Assembly: GCA_902786265.1 (NCBI GenBank)
Contig: CADACE010000030.1
Span: forward strand, 1 to 57,797
Origin: an uncultured Chloroflexota bacterium
Lineage (GTDB): Bacteria; Chloroflexota; Anaerolineae; Anaerolineales; Anaerolineaceae
Length of the DNA: 57,797 nucleotides
Direction of reading: 5' to 3'
The translations under genes were made by a program, and so were the position numbers. Under the pieces are notes generated by a model. That model was not told where the DNA came from. It ran no database searches and was given only the letters and a program-made list of their open reading frames with translations. This document shows positions 25,887-35,561 of this stretch, piece by piece; position 1 is the stretch's first letter; every line of letters starts with the position of its first letter.

Positions 25887-28800
25887 TTACTCCTGCCTCA
25901 CACCAATTACTACGTGGTGATGATCACTTTCCCTTGTTTTTATCGTTTGCAGTGAATAAGTCACTGCCGCTCCGTTTTTCTCCTTACAGAACGTTAAAGC
26001 AAGGGGCTTGTCCTGTTCAGCCAGATGGATCAGGTTCGCTTTGCTGATTGCCTCTCTCACTTTCCGCGCATCGTCATCGCTTACATCCACCAACAGCTTC
26101 TCTCTTGCTTCTTCAAAGAAATCTGTCCCGGCAGGACGGATCTCCAGATCGCCATCCTTCCCCATGAAAAATTCAAGATAAAAGGCCGTGGTAACATCCA
26201 CATAGAAGACGCTCTCAAAATCACTGGTCAGCGCCCTGGAGATGCTCATATAGGTCTTCCTGGCCGCCGGCATGTTTTCGACTTTCATTTCCGCACGTTC
26301 AACAATAAAATGGTCAAACATATCATGCGGCACCGGCTTCGAGAAGTAATAGCCCTGCACATAATCGCAGCCCATGGCTTTCAGAACCAGATACTGCTCT
26401 TCCGTTTCGACGCCCTCCGCCACAACCGGCACATGCAGATAATTCGCGATGTCGATGATCAGTTCGATCATACGCATATCCCTTGTTTCTCCAAAGGCAC
26501 TGCGGATAAAGCTCATATCCAGCTTCAGTGCGTCGATCGGGAGATGGGACAGCATACCCAGAGACGAATATCCTGTTCCGAAATCGTCCATCTCAATACG
26601 GAAGCCCATACCCATCCCGCGCAGTTCCTTGGCGGTAGAAATCACCTGATCCGAATCACCGGTATAGGCAGACTCCGTGATCTCCAGCATCAGGTCATCT
26701 GCGCTGATACCGCAGGTCTCGATGATTTCTTTAAAGATGTTCTTCAGATTTGGCGTCAGCATATCAATACGGGATACGTTCACCGACACCGGTACGGAAA
26801 AGCCCAGGCGGTCCTTCCAATCCCGGATCCTTGCCGCCGTCTCACGCCATACGAACTGGTCCAGATCCAGTATCAGGCCATTATCCTCAAGCAGCGGGAT
26901 GAATACTCCGGGGCTGATCATCCCCAGTTCCGGATGGTCCCAACGCACCAGAGCTTCCGCGCTGGCCAAAACCGGATTTTCAGGACGGATATCATATTTA
27001 GGCTGGAAGTAAACTCTGAAACGATTGCTTTCCAGGGACGGTCTGAAGTCTTCAAGGAGACGTTCCCTGAACAGCTCTGCTTCATGCATTTCCGTATCAT
27101 AAATTCCGATCGCTTTCCGGTAACCGCTTTTCACTGTATTTGCAGCCATCTTCGCATAATCAAAACGGCGCTCGATCTGGAGCGACTTGTCGGCCTGTGA
27201 GTATACGCCCATACGCAGGCGGACCCGGTTCTTCGACACTTCCTCATCCACAAGGTCTTCCGAAGCCTTATCCAGTATGCTCTCATAGTCTTCCTGGTGC
27301 GGGCAATAAATGAGGAAGGTATCCGCTGTACGGCGGCAGCATACACCGCCGATCTCACGGGATATCTGCCGGACACGCTTCCCGATGCGGGCAAGCACAA
27401 TGTCACCATACTGCTTTCCATAGCGTTCATTCAGCATATGGAAATGATTGACGTCCAGGACAATGGCATCCATCGGCATTTCACTGTAATGCTGGTCATA
27501 CATCCGGACATAGCGAAGGAAGTAGTCGAGGTTCAGCAGATTCGTCACGCTGTCGCGTTCTGTAGACTTGATGATATTGCGCTTTTCAGTAAGCTCAATA
27601 CACCGGTTGACACGAGCCTGTACGATTTCAGCAGAAGGATAAGGTTTGGGAATAAAATCAATTGCTCCGATCTTAAGACAGTCGACCTCAGCGCTCTGGT
27701 CCGCTGTCATTACGATGACCGGTATCCCCTTTAGTTCCTCTTCTTCTTTCAACACCTTCAGCACTTCCATACCGCCCATATGCGGCATCTGCAGATCCAG
27801 CATAACGATAGCCAGATCATCTTTATGGGTTTTGACCTGCTCTAATGCTTCAATTCCGTCAGAGGCATACAGGATCTCATAATTATCCTCTCCGAGTATA
27901 TTTCCGAGGATCATCTGGTTGATGTACTCATCTTCGACAATAAGCACCTGCCGCTTCAGGTTCATGATCTCAGAATCTTCATCTTTCGGGAATATGGAAT
28001 TTGCTGCCGCTTCCGCGTCCTCCCTCGATATAGCTCCCATACCTTTCAGCAGATCCTTTTCTTCATACATCGATGAATCTGCCCGCTCAAACGCATCGTG
28101 AAAACTTGCATCCTCTCCGGGTTTGTACTCTGAGAGACCTCCCGAGATAACAACCTCTTTTGTATTGATATGCGCCACTGAGCGGTCATGCAGCGCCAGA
28201 ACCAGTTCCTTCCTGATAAGATAATCACGTCCGCGAAGGATCACAACAAACTCATCCCCGCCGGTACGATAAACCGGACTGTGCTGGAAAATGTCGCAGA
28301 TCATCCTGCATGCTTTGCAAATGTATTCATCACCCGCTTTATGGCCAAGAGTATCATTGATAACCTTCAGGCCATTCACATCACAGACAACAACAGCAAA
28401 TTCATCTGACATCCCTGCTTCAATGGAGGCATCGATCTCCTTCTGCTGCAAAAGGAAAGCATGCTTGCTTTTAACTCCGGTTAATGGATCCGTAAGGGCA
28501 ACCGTCCGGGCTTCATCACGCTCCTTGTTCGCCTTCTTCTCCCACTTCTGCATGGAAAGATAATTATTCACCATGACGATCAGGGAAAGACCGAATAAAG
28601 CGACGATCACAAAAACACTGGTATTGTCTGCTTTGTGGAGCCGACTGAGCTGTACCGCGAGAAATTCATCTTTGTCCTGTACGGGAGTTTCGGTGTCAGC
28701 CATGCCATCCATATAATCGGAGATTTCTGCGATGATGGTATTTTCCCTCTCTTCATTTATCCTCTCCGCCCAGGTCATAGCCATCAGAACGATAAAGACA

Positions 28801-30260
28801 AGCAGGGCAAGCCAGACAATGATGGCTTTACCGAAGTTTCTGGCATTATCATTTTTAATGACTCTGTGGAAATACAGCAGCCCCAAAAATGACCAGACGG
28901 CCAAAAGCACATAAGTTTCCGTTGCGATTGAATAGTCTGAAAAAAAGCTCGGGAAAAGCAGAAATACTGCGAAAGCCACTAAAATGAACAGGCAGATCCC
29001 GCTGATTATCCGATCCTTTTTGCTGCCTTCCTGTCCCGAAACTTTAAACACAGCTACAGACGCAAAGCCATAGATAATGGTAGCGCCGATTGTGGTGGTA
29101 TCCACGATCCACCCGATCGCAGTTCTTCCGATAAACGGTATGGGCAGCGAAACAAGCAGAACCAGAAGTATGGAATGGACAGGGATCTGCTTATCGTTGA
29201 GCATGGCGAAACGCTCAGGCAGAATACCATCCAGCGCAGCGGCATAGCACAGGCGGCTCAGGGTGCGCAGCATTCCGATCAGACTGGTAAGAACCAGCGC
29301 CACCAGGGATGCCATCAGAATATTCACACCGGTCTGGCCGAGATAATAATTTGCGGCATAGAAAGCCGGAAGTCCGGAGATTCCTTCAAATTCATCCAGC
29401 CTGCGGATATAGTCCAGCCAGCCTGAGCAGCCCTCCGGATAAGCGGAGACACTCAAAATGATCACAAAGATGTACAACGCAGTCGTAATGGCTGCGGAAA
29501 TGGCAAGGACACGGAACATGCTGCTGTGTTTAAATTTGTATTCCTCTGCCGAATGGGAGACGGATTCAAATCCGATAAAAGCCCAGGGCGAGATAAAGGC
29601 AATGCGCACGATCTGCCGGAGAACACTTGTGTCCGGGAGGAAGGCCGGGCTCATTGTCATTCCGGAGCGTCTGTACCCAAACATGGCAGCAGCGAAGCTT
29701 ACAGTAATACCGATGGTGAAAAGCAGCACCATCACCACCATGATCCGGGCAGTATTCTTTTTGCTCTTTATACACAGCAGACCGACAAGCCACATCACTA
29801 CCAGAGTCACCAGAGCTTCCCCAAGGTAGACTTCATAACCAAAGATCGTATAGAGATACCACTTTTTGAATACTGCATTCAGAAAATACCGCGCAAACAG
29901 AGGGATACTTGTGGCGTTAGCCCAGAATATCGATATGTAGATCAGGAACATGAACCAGGCGATCAGGAAGGCACGGTCATAGCCAAAAATATGCTTCACA
30001 TAGTTGTACAGCCCCCCTGCGCCCGGATAACGGTTAGCCAGAAAATGATAATGATTTGACACCATCAGCATCATGACAAATCCGATCAGCAGGCCAATGA
30101 TGGAGCCCATCGGTCCCGCCTGGGAGAGATAAGATCTGCTGGTGACAACAAGCGAACCCCAGCCTATGGCCGAGCCGACCGATAAAGCCCAAACTGCCAG
30201 TGGTGAAAGATAGGGCTCGATTTTTACCGTATTATCGGAAGCAGATGTTTGTTCCTTCAT
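25887..30260 (-). CDS. APC amino-acid permease fused to GGDEF-REC-GGDEF-EAL c-di-GMP module
   Basis: The protein has 1457 residues. Residues about 15-500 are a complete APC-superfamily permease with roughly 12-14 helices; the GFESVSHSAEE segment is the family's substrate-site helix motif. A last helix at about 548-568 leads into GGDEF-1 (about 585-745) with intact GGDEF at 667-671 and no RxxD inhibitory site. A receiver domain (770-890) has phospho-Asp near 822 in VMLDLQMP. GGDEF-2 is degenerate (TADTF at 978-982). An EAL domain (about 1080-1330) keeps EALVRW, NVS, EITES, DDFGTGYSS and AEGVET, so it is probably an active phosphodiesterase. A 120-residue PAS-like tail follows. Reading: amino-acid transport or sensing controls c-di-GMP turnover (inference). 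The ATG at 30260 follows GAGGAGTGAGG; a GTG at 30269 is possible. Confidence 0.85.
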   Translation of the reverse strand: MKEQTSASDNTVKIEPYLSPLAVWALSVGSAIGWGSLVVTSRSYLSQAGPMGSIIGLLIGFVMMLMVSNHYHFLANRYPGAGGLYNYVKHIFGYDRAFLIAWFMFLIYISIFWANATSIPLFARYFLNAVFKKWYLYTIFGYEVYLGEALVTLVVMWLVGLLCIKSKKNTARIMVVMVLLFTIGITVSFAAAMFGYRRSGMTMSPAFLPDTSVLRQIVRIAFISPWAFIGFESVSHSAEEYKFKHSSMFRVLAISAAITTALYIFVIILSVSAYPEGCSGWLDYIRRLDEFEGISGLPAFYAANYYLGQTGVNILMASLVALVLTSLIGMLRTLSRLCYAAALDGILPERFAMLNDKQIPVHSILLVLLVSLPIPFIGRTAIGWIVDTTTIGATIIYGFASVAVFKVSGQEGSKKDRIISGICLFILVAFAVFLLFPSFFSDYSIATETYVLLAVWSFLGLLYFHRVIKNDNARNFGKAIIVWLALLVFIVLMAMTWAERINEERENTIIAEISDYMDGMADTETPVQDKDEFLAVQLSRLHKADNTSVFVIVALFGLSLIVMVNNYLSMQKWEKKANKERDEARTVALTDPLTGVKSKHAFLLQQKEIDASIEAGMSDEFAVVVCDVNGLKVINDTLGHKAGDEYICKACRMICDIFQHSPVYRTGGDEFVVILRGRDYLIRKELVLALHDRSVAHINTKEVVISGGLSEYKPGEDASFHDAFERADSSMYEEKDLLKGMGAISREDAEAAANSIFPKDEDSEIMNLKRQVLIVEDEYINQMILGNILGEDNYEILYASDGIEALEQVKTHKDDLAIVMLDLQMPHMGGMEVLKVLKEEEELKGIPVIVMTADQSAEVDCLKIGAIDFIPKPYPSAEIVQARVNRCIELTEKRNIIKSTERDSVTNLLNLDYFLRYVRMYDQHYSEMPMDAIVLDVNHFHMLNERYGKQYGDIVLARIGKRVRQISREIGGVCCRRTADTFLIYCPHQEDYESILDKASEDLVDEEVSKNRVRLRMGVYSQADKSLQIERRFDYAKMAANTVKSGYRKAIGIYDTEMHEAELFRERLLEDFRPSLESNRFRVYFQPKYDIRPENPVLASAEALVRWDHPELGMISPGVFIPLLEDNGLILDLDQFVWRETAARIRDWKDRLGFSVPVSVNVSRIDMLTPNLKNIFKEIIETCGISADDLMLEITESAYTGDSDQVISTAKELRGMGMGFRIEMDDFGTGYSSLGMLSHLPIDALKLDMSFIRSAFGETRDMRMIELIIDIANYLHVPVVAEGVETEEQYLVLKAMGCDYVQGYYFSKPVPHDMFDHFIVERAEMKVENMPAARKTYMSISRALTSDFESVFYVDVTTAFYLEFFMGKDGDLEIRPAGTDFFEEAREKLLVDVSDDDARKVREAISKANLIHLAEQDKPLALTFCKEKNGAAVTYSLQTIKTRESDHHHVVIGVRQE

Positions 30261-30269
30261 TTTCCTCAC

Positions 30270-31272
30270 TCCTCTGCACGGTAAACGTACTGCTAAAAGG
30301 GAATAGTTTATGCTTTACGGATGACAGCTGCATGGAACAGATTTACCCCTCTGGTACAATGATCACACGCAAATGACGGAATTCCGTGATTTTTTACCCG
30401 GAGAAAGTCTGATCCAAACCCACTTTTCTCCACCGCGCTCTGTAAATTGAATTGCAGCGCAACAGGCTGCCGTCATAACAACGGCTGCTTCACAATAAAA
30501 TGACTGCTGCCATGGAGATGCCTTGCTTATATTTTGCTGTCCTAATGAACTATTTTAGCATAATCGCCCGTTGATAATTGTCACAATTTAATAACTTAAT
30601 CTTGATATTTAAAACCATGACAAACATGTCAGAGAAATAACGAATCCGGACAAAACAGAAGAAAGCCGGCCGGATAGAGTGCTTCGCAAGGTCGCGGAAT
30701 CAGCGATACCCTGCGCGCCGGCGGGCTTTCCGCGTCCTTTTTTTATCAGCCGGGGCGTACGAGCTGAGCAAGCTCCCTCGTGCGTCCCGGCACCCCTGTT
30801 GTTTAACAAATATGAGTACGTATATGAGTTGCATGCAAACCGCATAATAACATCATGCAGATGAACAACTTAAAACAATAAGGATGTCGGGGGGACTGAA
30901 AGATCCTTCGGCAGACAACATACGATCGTGCCGTATCTGCTGCGCTGCGGCATAAACGCCGGACAGCAATTTTTTTATTTCGTCAAGAGTTCTTTTTCTT
31001 TCAACGAACAAGTCATAATAACAGCTGTCAAATTTAAAAATCGCTTCACCTCTTGAGAAGTAAAGCGATCCTAACAATGCCGGGAGATTTATTATGCTTT
31101 GATTTCCATTCCGCTGCTCAGGATGCAAACATTTTTGTTCCTGTCACAAACTATTACATGATCAACAAAGCTTTGACTGCTTATGATACAGATAATAACA
31201 ACAAAGAATTATGCGTAACAGGATATCTGAATACACCCGATCCATCTTTTTACTGTGTTGCCGGACGAACCT
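30270..31272. other. Gene-poor 1-kb region with structured DNA
   Basis: No convincing gene is seen. The left 390 bp should hold the promoter of the permease fusion. The centre (30661-30790) contains two large hairpins described separately. A frame of 91 codons at 30853-31128 on the minus strand and one of 79 codons at 31053-31292 on the plus strand overlap each other. They lack family resemblance and are probably not genes, though the minus frame could be a decayed remnant. Confidence 0.5.
30661..30790 (+). ncRNA. Candidate structured RNA or element with two long hairpins
   Basis: GAAAGCCGGCCGG (30661-30673) pairs at 12 of 13 positions with CCGGCGGGCTTTC (30718-30730); a T7 run follows at 30738-30744. 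Next, CCGGGGCGTACGAG (30750-30763) pairs with CTCGTGCGTCCCGG (30777-30790), perfect if wobble pairs are allowed. It could be a small RNA with a terminator, or an inserted repeat. Confidence 0.35.
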
Positions 31273-32034
31273 TTATCTCCTGCGATAACTGATCTTCTTT
31301 CCGAACAGGCTTTTCGAAAAATATTTTTTATCTAAAGCCGCAATTTTGGGGCTGTTTTTTTCACATTCCCGGAGCAGTGAATAAGCATAATCTATATTCG
31401 TTTCTACTCCTACCCCGTTTGCATATATACGTTCCAGCAATAAAAATCCGACAGCTTTTTGATCCGGTTTGCTCCAGGTTTTTTGCCTGACAAGTCTCTC
31501 AAGCAAATCAACATTTTTTTCCATCTCCTGCGAATTAATTGTTGATGGATCGCTAAGAAGCCGGTCAACATAAAGGCACCATAAGTACGGATGATTGTCT
31601 AAACCTGACCTGAAGGCCATTTCCTTTTGAAGTTCCCGGTTTCCCATATACATTGCTGATTTTGACATATTACAGTAAATATCTTTTTCGAGCTTATCAA
31701 CTCTGTCCGGTCTGTAACGGACCGCTTTCAATGCAGACAGCTTTTTCTTTGCTTCTTTAAGTTCCTCAAACCATTCAAGGGCTGTATCTTCAGTAATATC
31801 AGTAGAATGATCCATAAAGAAGGCAATTTTTCTTTCTATTCCTCTTACATAAAGTTCTTTACATTCCAAACGATTTGGAAATACTTCATATAAATCCTGC
31901 ATCATGATCGTATATCTCAGATATTCTTCAGGAGTTTTTGCCGACGGGATCAATAAATCGAAGGTATTGAGGATTTCTTCCGGCTGCTGATTTTTAAAAT
32001 GATCGAATAACATCTTCCTGCTTTTTTCATCCAT
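31273..32034 (-). CDS. Hypothetical protein with Sel1-like C-terminal motif
   Basis: The protein has 253 residues, soluble and mostly helical. The segment ERIYANGVGVETNIDYAYSLLRECEK resembles one Sel1-type TPR repeat, suggesting a solenoid used in protein contacts. The N-terminal part has no recognisable domain. GAGGTGA stands before the ATG. The gene is AT-richer than its neighbours. It is a single gene with no obvious partner. Confidence 0.6.
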   Translation of the reverse strand: MDEKSRKMLFDHFKNQQPEEILNTFDLLIPSAKTPEEYLRYTIMMQDLYEVFPNRLECKELYVRGIERKIAFFMDHSTDITEDTALEWFEELKEAKKKLSALKAVRYRPDRVDKLEKDIYCNMSKSAMYMGNRELQKEMAFRSGLDNHPYLWCLYVDRLLSDPSTINSQEMEKNVDLLERLVRQKTWSKPDQKAVGFLLLERIYANGVGVETNIDYAYSLLRECEKNSPKIAALDKKYFSKSLFGKKISYRRR

Positions 32035-32408
32035 AATTTCACCTCATCTCTGTTTTTTCCGCTGTTGTTTACCGGTCAGCGGATGGTTTTGTTATTGATG
32101 TTTTTATTTTAGAAGATCGTTATTGTAATTTTGTTTTTACGTACTTACATTTTTTTGACCTGAAGCTGCCTGATGAAGATAATGGATAATTTTTTCCGAC
32201 GATTATTTTCACAATATAAAAGATGGAATCTGTAAAGATACACGGATAACTAAAAACACATAGAGATGATCCGAAAAATATTTGAGATACAAGTAATTGA
32301 GGGACACTCTTCCATAAATACCATTCCGAAAGACAGCTGTAAAGATTTATTTTCCGGAATTCATGCAGTAAAGACATCACTGCGATGGTCTGTTTTTATT
32401 ACTCAGGG
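32035..32408. other. 374-bp intergenic region without a convincing gene
   Basis: AT-rich DNA between two genes on the minus strand, probably holding the promoter of the Sel1-like gene. An 86-codon minus frame (32120-32380) has atypical composition, no family resemblance and no ribosome binding site, and is not called. Confidence 0.5.
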
Positions 32409-33194
32409 TCACGAGGCCAATTCGAAGAGTCTGTATATTTTCCTGTAAAACGGGCCGGTAAACAACAGCCTGAATAGTTCCCGGTCCAAGGGTTTCAATT
32501 CATTCACCAGGGCGGCAGGGGTAAAGGAATGCTCCCTGACAAAACGGAGACCTGTGCCGTTTATCACTTCTTCGATATCGTCGATACCGTAAACAGTCGT
32601 CACGCCGACATCATTGATGGGATTTTTGTACTTTGACGCTTTGGCTCCAAACTCCGTATAAACATCCATCAGGATATGCAGTTCTCGGTATTTTTCTTTC
32701 AGCACCCTGAGCAGGTCATGCAGCTGTCCTTTCTTCAGGTACATACAAAGTCCTTCGAGAACCACGACAGCGGAATCGCTCTCCGGTAGTGTTTTGATCT
32801 GCTCCGGCCGTGAGGCGTCCGCTGCCATCATGGAATAGTTGTCTTTTTCCTCATAATATTTTTTCCGGACCGCGATCACATCCGGAAAATCACAGTCGAT
32901 CCAGCACCGGTAAGGCTGGCTGACCCGCAGACAGCGGCTGTCAAGTCCGCAGCCGATATGCAGCACACACGCGTCCGGGTCAGACTTCAGCATCTCATCT
33001 GTCCAGTCATCAAACACCCTGGCTCTCATCGCCATGTTATAAGCCAGCCATTTTGACCCGGATTTTCCATGCACCGGAAAAGCTTCAGCTTCCCAGATCC
33101 GCTCAGCCATCGTATCCTTCAGGATGATGTTCTGCCTGCTGACCAGAGCCTTGCCGTAAAGCGGAATAAATAATGTTCGGTTTACCTCATTCAT
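32409..33194 (-). CDS. SAM-dependent methyltransferase of the LCM/TcmP family
   Basis: The protein has 261 residues. It matches the leucine carboxyl methyltransferase-like family (PF04072). The SAM loop is VLHIGCGLDSRCLRV, the acidic second strand is WIDCDFPDVI, and VVVLEGLCMYL is the typical post-motif. Bacterial members methylate carboxyl or hydroxyl groups of small molecules, as in polyketide tailoring, but no such cluster surrounds it. It lies just downstream of a 135-bp palindromic element (33236-33370), which is inside its promoter region. Confidence 0.8.
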   Translation of the reverse strand: MNEVNRTLFIPLYGKALVSRQNIILKDTMAERIWEAEAFPVHGKSGSKWLAYNMAMRARVFDDWTDEMLKSDPDACVLHIGCGLDSRCLRVSQPYRCWIDCDFPDVIAVRKKYYEEKDNYSMMAADASRPEQIKTLPESDSAVVVLEGLCMYLKKGQLHDLLRVLKEKYRELHILMDVYTEFGAKASKYKNPINDVGVTTVYGIDDIEEVINGTGLRFVREHSFTPAALVNELKPLDRELFRLLFTGPFYRKIYRLFELAS

Positions 33195-33235
33195 AATCCC
33201 TCTTCCTGAATCCTGATTCTATTATACATCAAAGA

Positions 33236-33370
33236 ATTCTTTAAGGAAGTGCTGAAAAAATCAGTTTGAGCCGAAGTGACCTGTTTTTGTTGACTCATTC
33301 TGAGTCAACAGAACAGGCTGCTTCGACTCATTCTCTATAAGACTAACAATAATCAGAGTTTCTTTAAGGT
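33236..33370. repeat. MITE-like long palindromic element, full copy
   Basis: The ends are TTCTTTAAGGAAGTGCTGA...ATCAG and CAGAGTTTCTTTAAGG. Inside, CCTGTTTTTGTTGACTCA and TGAGTCAACAGAACAGG form an almost perfect stem around TTC, extended outward by GAAGTGA and GCTTC. The whole unit can fold into one long hairpin. No transposase is encoded, so it would be a non-autonomous element. Related copies: 22951-23040 and possibly 10325-10432. Confidence 0.6.
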
Positions 33371-33414
33371 ACGAGATTTTTCTGAATCCTGATCACCGAA
33401 TCCTGAACCCTTTC

Positions 33415-33729
33415 TTAAGCTTTTTTCTTCGGTTCGGGCAGTCCGGAACAGACCGCCTCCACGAGCTTTTGCAGAAACTCTCTGTTATCGACGTCTTCAA
33501 CCAGAAGCATTTCCTTCGCGCCGTCATAGGGGAGCTCCATTCTTGCCTCAGGAACCATCTCCAAAGCAGACTTTACCGGTTTGAGCAACAGCCGGTCATC
33601 ATAGATGCCGCCGATCACCTTGCCGCGGCAGTACAGAATATACTCTCCCATCATGGGACGGTAAGAGATTTCTTTAAGGTCAGAGAGCTGATCGAGGACA
33701 AACTCCAGATATTCTTTTGACGATGCCAT
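33415..33729 (-). CDS. TfoX/Sxy N-terminal domain protein
   Basis: The protein has 104 residues, one TfoX_N domain (PF04993): EFVLDQLSDLKEISYRPMMGEYILYCRGKVIGGIYDDRLLLKP is the family pattern. In Gammaproteobacteria TfoX aids competence induction; stand-alone N-terminal domains in Firmicutes have unknown roles. It is 21 bp downstream of the GNAT/YoaP gene and probably cotranscribed with it. Confidence 0.85.
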   Translation of the reverse strand: MASSKEYLEFVLDQLSDLKEISYRPMMGEYILYCRGKVIGGIYDDRLLLKPVKSALEMVPEARMELPYDGAKEMLLVEDVDNREFLQKLVEAVCSGLPEPKKKA

Positions 33730-33750
33730 ATTCCATCCTCCCGGCAGGCT

Positions 33751-34497
33751 CTATCCGCCGATCAGCTTCAGGAATTTTTTATCATTCATCTGCTCATTCG
33801 TCATATAGACCCCATCGTGAAACAAAGCATAATTTGTCACCGGTGTGGGAGCATTTTGAGCAGCTTCCCTGCTGTCGATCTTTACAGCCTTAAACTGGAT
33901 CCCGTTTTTCTCAGCTGTCTCTTCCAGGATCGGTACATATTTCCCATTAAACGGGCATTGATTCGTGTAAAACAGGACATAACCATCCTCTTCAATATGC
34001 GGATGCTTCGCGCACTCCCTGAAATGGGGAATCTCCGCACCCTCTTCAAAAGGCAGATACCAGAGCTGGATGCCGTTATCCGCCTCATCACAGACAACGA
34101 AGCCTTTGTATTTCAGGAACTTCGGATCAGCAAGGAACGGTTTTTTCTTCGCAGAGGCTAAAATACACAGCCCCTTTTTCCCCTTTGCTTTGCTGTCTTC
34201 GATGCAGGCGTTCAAAAGATCCGTGGAATACCCGTGTCCCTTCAGGGAACCTGACACCCACAGGCAGTCGATATACATATACCCGTCTGCCTGAATCGGG
34301 ACCCAGGCATTTTCCGCCGGGATATATTCGATAAAGCACTTGCCCCGCTCGACGCTTTTCAGGAAAACCAGCCCCTCATCAAAGCGGTCCGCCAGCCAGG
34401 ATTTCTTGGATGAAACCTGAACGTCATTGTTATTGGATATGGCACAGCAGATGTGCTCCTTTTCCAGATTTTCCTTTGTAACTCTGATATATTCCAT
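33751..34497 (-). CDS. GNAT acetyltransferase with YoaP C-terminal domain
   Basis: The protein has 248 residues. The first 150 form a GNAT fold (MYIDCLWVSGSLKGHGYSTDLLNACI contains the acetyl-CoA motif). The last 50-100 match the YoaP-like domain (PF14268), with FYTNQCPFNGKYVPILEETA resembling a thioredoxin-like start with a single Cys. Function is unknown. It is immediately upstream of the TfoX-like gene, with which it likely forms a two-gene operon. Confidence 0.8.
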   Translation of the reverse strand: MEYIRVTKENLEKEHICCAISNNNDVQVSSKKSWLADRFDEGLVFLKSVERGKCFIEYIPAENAWVPIQADGYMYIDCLWVSGSLKGHGYSTDLLNACIEDSKAKGKKGLCILASAKKKPFLADPKFLKYKGFVVCDEADNGIQLWYLPFEEGAEIPHFRECAKHPHIEEDGYVLFYTNQCPFNGKYVPILEETAEKNGIQFKAVKIDSREAAQNAPTPVTNYALFHDGVYMTNEQMNDKKFLKLIGG

Positions 34498-34561
34498 TTG
34501 ATTTTTTCCCTTCTGTTCTTATGTTTTTCTGAATAATATTCAAGCCGCTTCCGGATCCTGA

Positions 34562-35440
34562 TTACAAATCAAAAATGCTCGTCTGCGAAACCTTTTCGGG
34601 AAACTCCCGCATATAGCGGAAACACTCATCCGGATCAGAAATGATCCCGTTCTCCCCGCAGATTTTATAAAAAAGCTCCATCAGCTGCCGGTGATCCGGA
34701 CTCGGCAGATTATAGGAGTTACCGTAGCGTTTGATATAACGCTCCTTCAGCCCCGGAAAATGCCGGTCCAGGGCAGCATAATAATATTCCCGGTCACCCT
34801 CACGGAGGGTAAGCCCCATGTCAAAGCAGATGATCGCTTTCACGCCCACCCGTGCACACTCATTCAAAATGGTCCTGATGTTTTCCTCCGTATCATTGAG
34901 GAACGGCAGGATGGGTGTCAGCCACACGACCGTCGGGATCCCTCTTTCCCGCATCCGTTCCAGCACTTCGATCCGCCGCTGCGTGTTGCAGACATGCGGT
35001 TCGACGATATTGCATAAAGCTTCATCCCATGTCGTGAGCGTCATCTGCACCACACACTTTGAGGAGCGGTTAATCTCATCCAGCAGGTCGATATCCCGCA
35101 GGATCCGGTCCGACTTTGTCTGGACGGCCGCTCCGAACCCGTACTTCAGGATGATCTCCAGACACCTTTTCGTCAGCATGAGCTGCTCTTCACAGTGCAT
35201 ATAGGGATCGGACATGGAACCGGTTCCGATCATACACTTCCGTCTTTTTGATTTCAGCGCTTTTCCCAAAAGCTCAGGCGCGTTTCGTTTGACCTCGATA
35301 TCCTCAAAGGGATGTGTGAACTGGTAGCATTTGCTCCGGCTGTCACAGTAAATGCAGCCGTGGGAACATCCGCGGTAGATATTCATCCCGCAAAACCCGC
35401 TGTTCCCGGTCAGGATCCCTTTTGCCTCAACGAAATGCAT
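34562..35440 (-). CDS. Radical SAM protein, spore-photoproduct-lyase-like (SplB/Rv2578c group)
   Basis: The protein has 292 residues. GCSHGCIYC supplies the CxxxCxxC three-cysteine [4Fe-4S] motif (Cys spaced 3 and 2) near residue 25-32. GTGSMSDPYMHCE and VQTKSDRILRDIDLL follow, typical of the SPL family radical SAM proteins. Some members repair UV photoproducts; others are uncharacterised. The C-terminal region lacks the SplB signature residues I would need to call a lyase. It is a single gene in a run of same-strand enzymes. Confidence 0.8.
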   Translation of the reverse strand: MHFVEAKGILTGNSGFCGMNIYRGCSHGCIYCDSRSKCYQFTHPFEDIEVKRNAPELLGKALKSKRRKCMIGTGSMSDPYMHCEEQLMLTKRCLEIILKYGFGAAVQTKSDRILRDIDLLDEINRSSKCVVQMTLTTWDEALCNIVEPHVCNTQRRIEVLERMRERGIPTVVWLTPILPFLNDTEENIRTILNECARVGVKAIICFDMGLTLREGDREYYYAALDRHFPGLKERYIKRYGNSYNLPSPDHRQLMELFYKICGENGIISDPDECFRYMREFPEKVSQTSIFDL

Positions 35441-35561
35441 CTGCCCCCTATCTCTAACCTACAATTTTAAACCCGGATCATTTCTTTGCCCCAGCAAGTT
35501 GAATCACCTGCTGAATCAAATACTTCATTATTACTTCTTACTTCTTCATTCCTCTTATTTC

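Noticed and set aside
30853..31128. 91-codon minus-strand frame as a gene
   Set aside because: It overlaps another frame on the plus strand, has no good ribosome binding site or family resemblance, and sits in structured non-coding DNA.
32120..32380. 86-codon minus-strand frame
   Set aside because: Composition is AT-driven, rich in Phe, Ser and Cys without domain pattern, and lacks a ribosome binding site.
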